The position numbers were made by a program, and so were the translations under genes. The notes below the pieces were generated by a model. It ran no database searches. It saw nothing but the letters and a program-made list of their open reading frames with translations, and was not told where the DNA came from. This document shows positions 61,147 to 64,000 of a stretch of DNA of 64,000 bases, one piece after another. Every line of letters starts with the position of its first letter. The first letter of the stretch is position 1. This stretch comes from Edolisoma coerulescens (taxonomy: Eukaryota > Chordata > Aves > Passeriformes > Campephagidae), in assembly GCA_013397115.1 (NCBI GenBank), contig VWZW01004119.1:390634-454633 (forward strand). The letters run 5' to 3'.

Positions 61147-64000
61147 GATTTGGGATTTTTTTTCTTCCCCTCCTCTGTGAAGTTTCTATCTTCTGCAGTT
61201 CTTCCCTAAATAACTATTTAAGATGCCACTGCTGAAATGAAATGCATCATTTGAAGGAAAACTAACCCATCTGACCAAGTAAATAATTACTAGTCAACAC
61301 TATCCCCATGAGACTGCATTCTACAAAAGTGTATCACTGAGAAAAAAAGGGTGGGTTTTTATACTAAAATGCAATGGTCTAAGGTAAAAGCTAAAAAGAC
61401 TCAATTTTTAACCAGTGGTTATAAGCACACAATTAAAATAAAAATATGCCTCGCAAAGGTTTAAGCAGGAAATGCTGTTTTTTCAATGACAACCCTGCAC
61501 CAAGCATTTCAACTTCGTAAAGGTCAGAGCGTGAAGGACTTCCAGATCCCCCAATGCTGTGCAGCACAGAGGAGCAGAAAAACTCTCATCCCGAGCCAGA
61601 CGGGTTTCCCAACACATCCACTGTAATGTCTCCAACACCAGCCACCACCAGATGTTTCAGCAGATGCCAGAGCGGATGAAATAAAGGTGGCTGTGGGATA
61701 CTCCTTGTCCTCTGGAGGAGATCAAACATGTTCCAACCACATATGACCTGGAACCAGATAGGTACAGGCACTGTGCCATCACCACTGAGAGCCATAAATC
61801 GCAGTGGGACATCCTCCCATATACTGCTGCCCTGACCAAAACTTCTGCTGGAATAGTTAGATTCCACATATCCCAGGGTTTGAAGTCATAGTGGAAAAGT
61901 CTGAAGACTCCCTGGACACCTACAGACATCCTTTTGTCTTTCCCCCAACTTCTCCTATCTCCTCCTCCCACCTAAGTTCTCCCCCTGTTGCTGCCTAGCT
62001 GCATTGTTCAGCAATTTGGTAAAAATAGCTATAAACTAAAAAAAACTCCACGCATTGCTACACTTACCTGATACATAAAGTCCACGGACTGCAATTTGCA
62101 TATTTTAAAACGATCTGTACCAGCATTTAAAAACGTCCTTTCCATTTAAATACAGTCATTCAAGCAAAGGCAACAAAAAACCTGCACCTTTCCCCTGGAG
62201 GCTTTTCTAAGCCTCAAGCTCACATGTCCATGAGACGTGATCCTCTTGCTTCTTGCTGCCTGTTCTCCAGCTGTTGGTGGTTACTGCAAAAGAGACAGGG
62301 AGTCCAATCCTGCTCTTCAAAACATTTTTGCTTCATTCTCAGGCACCTTCTGCCTTCAGCAGCCTGAGCAGAGACTGGTTCTTAAACACGCTCCTTTAGA
62401 ATAAAACTCCCCCCCAAAAAAGCATTGGAAGGAGGTAAGCACTCAGAATTAGTCAGTTCACTTAGTCTTTGATTTTCCTAGGCAGCGACCTCAAAATATA
62501 AGCACAGCCTTCAAAATACAAGCTTGGAATGTCAACTGAAGGTCACAATTTTATTATTTCTAAACCAGCTAAGTAACTGTCTTAAAATGTCCAAATGGAA
62601 AAGAAAAAGTAACGATGTAGCAGTTTGAACTCTGTAACAAGTCTAAAATATGAAAATCCTCTAGAAGAAGGAAATCCATGCTGTGAATGACCAGCTCTCA
62701 CCTTGGTGTAAAGCACTGGGAAAGGAGAGGAAGAATTTTAAGGAAAGTACTACAATATCTGCAATAACTGGTGGATTTGGAAGGTGAGATCATCAAAGAT
62801 AAGAGTCCACGACAGAGATCCAGTGTGGATTTAGCAGACAGATTCTCCAGGTGGTAATTCTCACAGCACACAACTACAGCACCATAAAAATCACACACAA
62901 ATTTATATATATACAGCAAACAGATTTTTTAAAAATTGCCATAATTAACAAATAGGAGGAAACACAACAAAACTGGTTTGAGAAACAACCTGTGAGGTGC
63001 TAAGCAGGTCTGTTCCATCAAATATCTGTGATTCTCACAGGGCATTGCTGCAGGAGCACGTGAATCATTGCTCTGAGCATATGCAGATCTTTGTGAGACT
63101 GTCTTAACAGATTTCTGTAATACATACGTGATTTAAAAACACACTTTCATTTAAAAGTTCAGTTTTTGTAAGCACATCAAAGCTTTGCAAATGTAGATTT
63201 ATTTCTTTTAGCTGTGCATATTAATAATATTGATATAATTATCACTATTCACATTTGAAGACTCACGAATACAAATTTTTTGAAGATTACTTGAAATTCA
63301 AAACGGGGAGTAAAGAGATCCATAATTTAGCGGGTAGAAGTGGGAGTCAAATTTTCTGGAGCCTAATTTTCCCAGTATTTAAATATTGCTGAGAGTCAAT
63401 GCAAAGCTCTGAAATGAACTTTGGAAAAACTGTTCATTCCCTTTACTACACTTATCCAATACATAAACTCAATGGGCTAAAATTCATCTACTTTACAAAG
63501 ATTTGGTGCAGCTTAATAGAGTGCTTTGAGATCTTGTGATGAAAGAGTAAACCCAAGTACAAAGTAATATAATAAAGATAGCACCATTAATTAGAATTAT
63601 TAAAATTCATACACTAAAATCTATAATCTAAGCAGTAGGGACCAAGTTATTCATGGGTGTTTAAAATAAGGAAGAACATCAAGAATACTAATTTGGACAA
63701 TTGAAACCGGCATACCAAAACTGTCCCTTTTGTTCTGTTTAGTCTTTGGGGAACAGAAAAGTTCACACAGAAAAGAACAATAAGCTGCTGTGTCTATAGT
63801 CTTTGATTTGGTTTTTGAGATGGTCAGTTCGTACTTAACAGCAAGTGCTAAAGAAAACTATTCATTTCTGGAGCAACCAGTGGTGTGATGGGGTAAAAGA
63901 CAACTTTTTTTTCATTTAAAAGGAGAACAACGCTCTTGCTGTCACAGGAGGTGGCTGATGAGGAGATGAGGCTGAGCAAGGAGATGTTTGGATGCTGAGC

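Larger units (their letters stand above)
54050..64000. other. CR1-free unique non-coding sequence, about 10 kb
   Basis: No gene is recognised. The 182-codon minus frame (56243-56791) lies in a G+C-rich patch where plus and minus frames overlap heavily. Frames of 128 codons at 58795-59181 plus and 121 codons at 58422-58787 minus are likewise without domains. Much of 62-64 kb is A+T-rich unique sequence. Individual motifs and repeats are listed separately. Confidence 0.55.

Noticed and set aside
1..64000. tRNA, rRNA, known microRNA, CRISPR array or bacterial-type operon
   Set aside because: No cloverleaf or box A/B arrangement, no seed-and-hairpin pair I recognise, and no regularly spaced repeats were seen. 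A covariance-model search would be needed to exclude small RNAs fully.

Overview
This window looks like a long, gene-free stretch of a bird chromosome, meaning a gene desert or a very long intron. The call of a bird rests mainly on eleven fragments of CR1, the dominant LINE family of birds. Several carry the avian-type CR1 3' end: the GGTTGGAAGGGACC / GGTCCCTTCCAACC block and short ATTCTATG-type terminal repeats. The base composition is A+T-rich, CpG is scarce, and there is no operon-like packing of frames. I could not fix the species. The wording of the younger CR1 copies fits neoavian birds and perhaps songbirds, but that is inference.

I recognise no protein-coding gene, tRNA or rRNA. The longest open frames (191, 182, 167, 165, 158 and 153 codons) show no domain or protein I recognise, and some overlap on opposite strands or run through CR1. 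I treat them as chance. One weak candidate exon (53923-54049) has a pyrimidine tract plus AG before it and a GTAAGG donor after it. It could equally be part of a conserved non-coding element.

Layout. 1-9 kb: unique sequence with three CR1 fragments and a 46-base pyrimidine tract. 9-16 kb: unique sequence with a local direct repeat near 9.9 kb, a possible enhancer-like block at 10.6-11.1 kb, and two CR1 fragments. 16-32.6 kb: a long CR1-free stretch with homopolymer runs, a FOX/PAR-bZIP palindrome at 29.09 kb, a small CpG/AP-1 patch at 29.4 kb and a duplicated homeodomain-type motif at 31.4 kb. 32.6-40 kb: four CR1 fragments around a motif-rich block at 34.4-35.3 kb, plus a perfect PBX-PREP/MEIS decamer at 36.97 kb. 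40-53 kb: an almost unbroken unique region with inverted repeats and, at 48.54-48.86 kb, the strongest regulatory candidate, a CpG-retaining block in CpG-poor surroundings. 53-64 kb: the last CR1 fragment, the candidate exon, a G+C-rich hairpin at 56.3 kb, an octamer-containing block at 57 kb and a CArG-box patch at 58.5 kb.

The pattern is low CR1 density (about 2.2 kb, 3-4 percent), no genes, and scattered blocks rich in homeodomain, PBX/MEIS, FOX and POU type motifs. That is what regulatory deserts beside developmental genes usually look like. The interpretation needs cross-species alignment. I found no unmistakable new biological system.
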